Below are positions 6,015 to 6,150 of a DNA stretch of 6,150 bases, piece after piece; position 1 is the stretch's first letter; each line of letters begins with the position of its first letter. The stretch is from WVWW01 sp041568335. Lineage in GTDB: Bacteria > Acidobacteriota > Polarisedimenticolia > Polarisedimenticolales > Polarisedimenticolaceae. Below the pieces are notes generated by a model. That model was not told where the DNA came from. It searched no databases and worked only from the letters and a program-made list of their open reading frames with translations. The DNA lies in NCBI GenBank assembly GCA_041568335.1, contig JBFFZZ010000189.1, forward strand, positions 1 through 6,150, in the 5' to 3' direction. The position numbers and the translations under genes are program-made.

Positions 6015-6150
6015 TTAGCCTATCCGGGCTTTCATCTTCCTCACGTCGACATCCATGCCCAGCGAAAGACCCATCTCGGCGAGGATGTCCTTGATCTCGT
6101 TCAGCGACTTGCGTCCGAAGTTCTTGGTCTTGAGCATCTCCGCCTCGGTC
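6015..6150 (-). CDS. rpoA: DNA-directed RNA polymerase subunit alpha, C-terminal end (partial)
   Basis: Only the last 44 residues are in the window; the gene continues beyond position 6150. The sequence corresponds to the end of the alpha C-terminal domain, which contacts UP elements and activators. The segment LKTKNFGRKSLNEIK matches E. coli LKTPNLGKKSLTEIK, and the Asn, Gly, Lys and Ser equivalent to N294, G296, K298 and S299, which touch the DNA minor groove, are kept. GLSLGMDV follows, and the protein ends in a short basic tail KMKARIG before TAA. rplQ starts 10 bases downstream, as expected for the end of the alpha operon. Confidence 0.97.
   Translation of the reverse strand, partial: TEAEMLKTKNFGRKSLNEIKDILAEMGLSLGMDVDVRKMKARIG

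Overview
The window is 6.15 kb of GC-rich chromosomal DNA from a Gram-negative-type bacterium. The evidence for this is strong GC bias at third codon positions (long spurious ORFs lie antisense to every real gene) and genes for making ADP-activated heptose, the precursor of the lipopolysaccharide inner core. The genes look like those of an environmental, deep-branching GC-rich lineage (Acidobacteriota, Myxococcota/Desulfobacterota or similar). This placement is an impression from protein sequence, not a demonstrated assignment. I see no mobile element, RNA gene or CRISPR array.

Plus strand, about 1-2158: a compact three-gene cluster, gmhB - hldA - hldC. Both junctions are ATGA stop/start overlaps, so the genes are probably co-transcribed and translationally coupled. 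The products correspond to three consecutive ADP-heptose steps: phosphorylation at C1 (HldA), removal of the C7 phosphate (GmhB) and adenylylation (HldC). Kinase and adenylyltransferase are separate proteins, unlike the fused HldE of Escherichia coli. The isomerase (gmhA) and epimerase (hldD) are not here. The GmhB-like protein keeps its zinc loop and catalytic aspartates but has diverged at several usually invariant HAD motif positions.

Minus strand, about 6150-2139: the 3' end of rpoA, then rplQ (ribosomal protein L17), then an intrinsic terminator, then carB (large subunit of carbamoyl-phosphate synthetase). rpoA-rplQ is the normal end of the alpha ribosomal operon. L17 carries an unusual 69-residue lysine/alanine-rich tail, encoded partly by a 15-bp tandem repeat. 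The terminator's U-tract ends only 17 nt before the carB GTG start, so carB transcription must come either from readthrough or from a promoter upstream of the hairpin. carA is not adjacent.

The two transcription units converge, and hldC and carB overlap tail-to-tail by 20 bp with no terminator between them. Most of the window is conserved core metabolism and translation. I found no strong case for a wholly new system. The items most worth a second look are the divergent GmhB, the terminator abutting carB, and the histone-like L17 tail.
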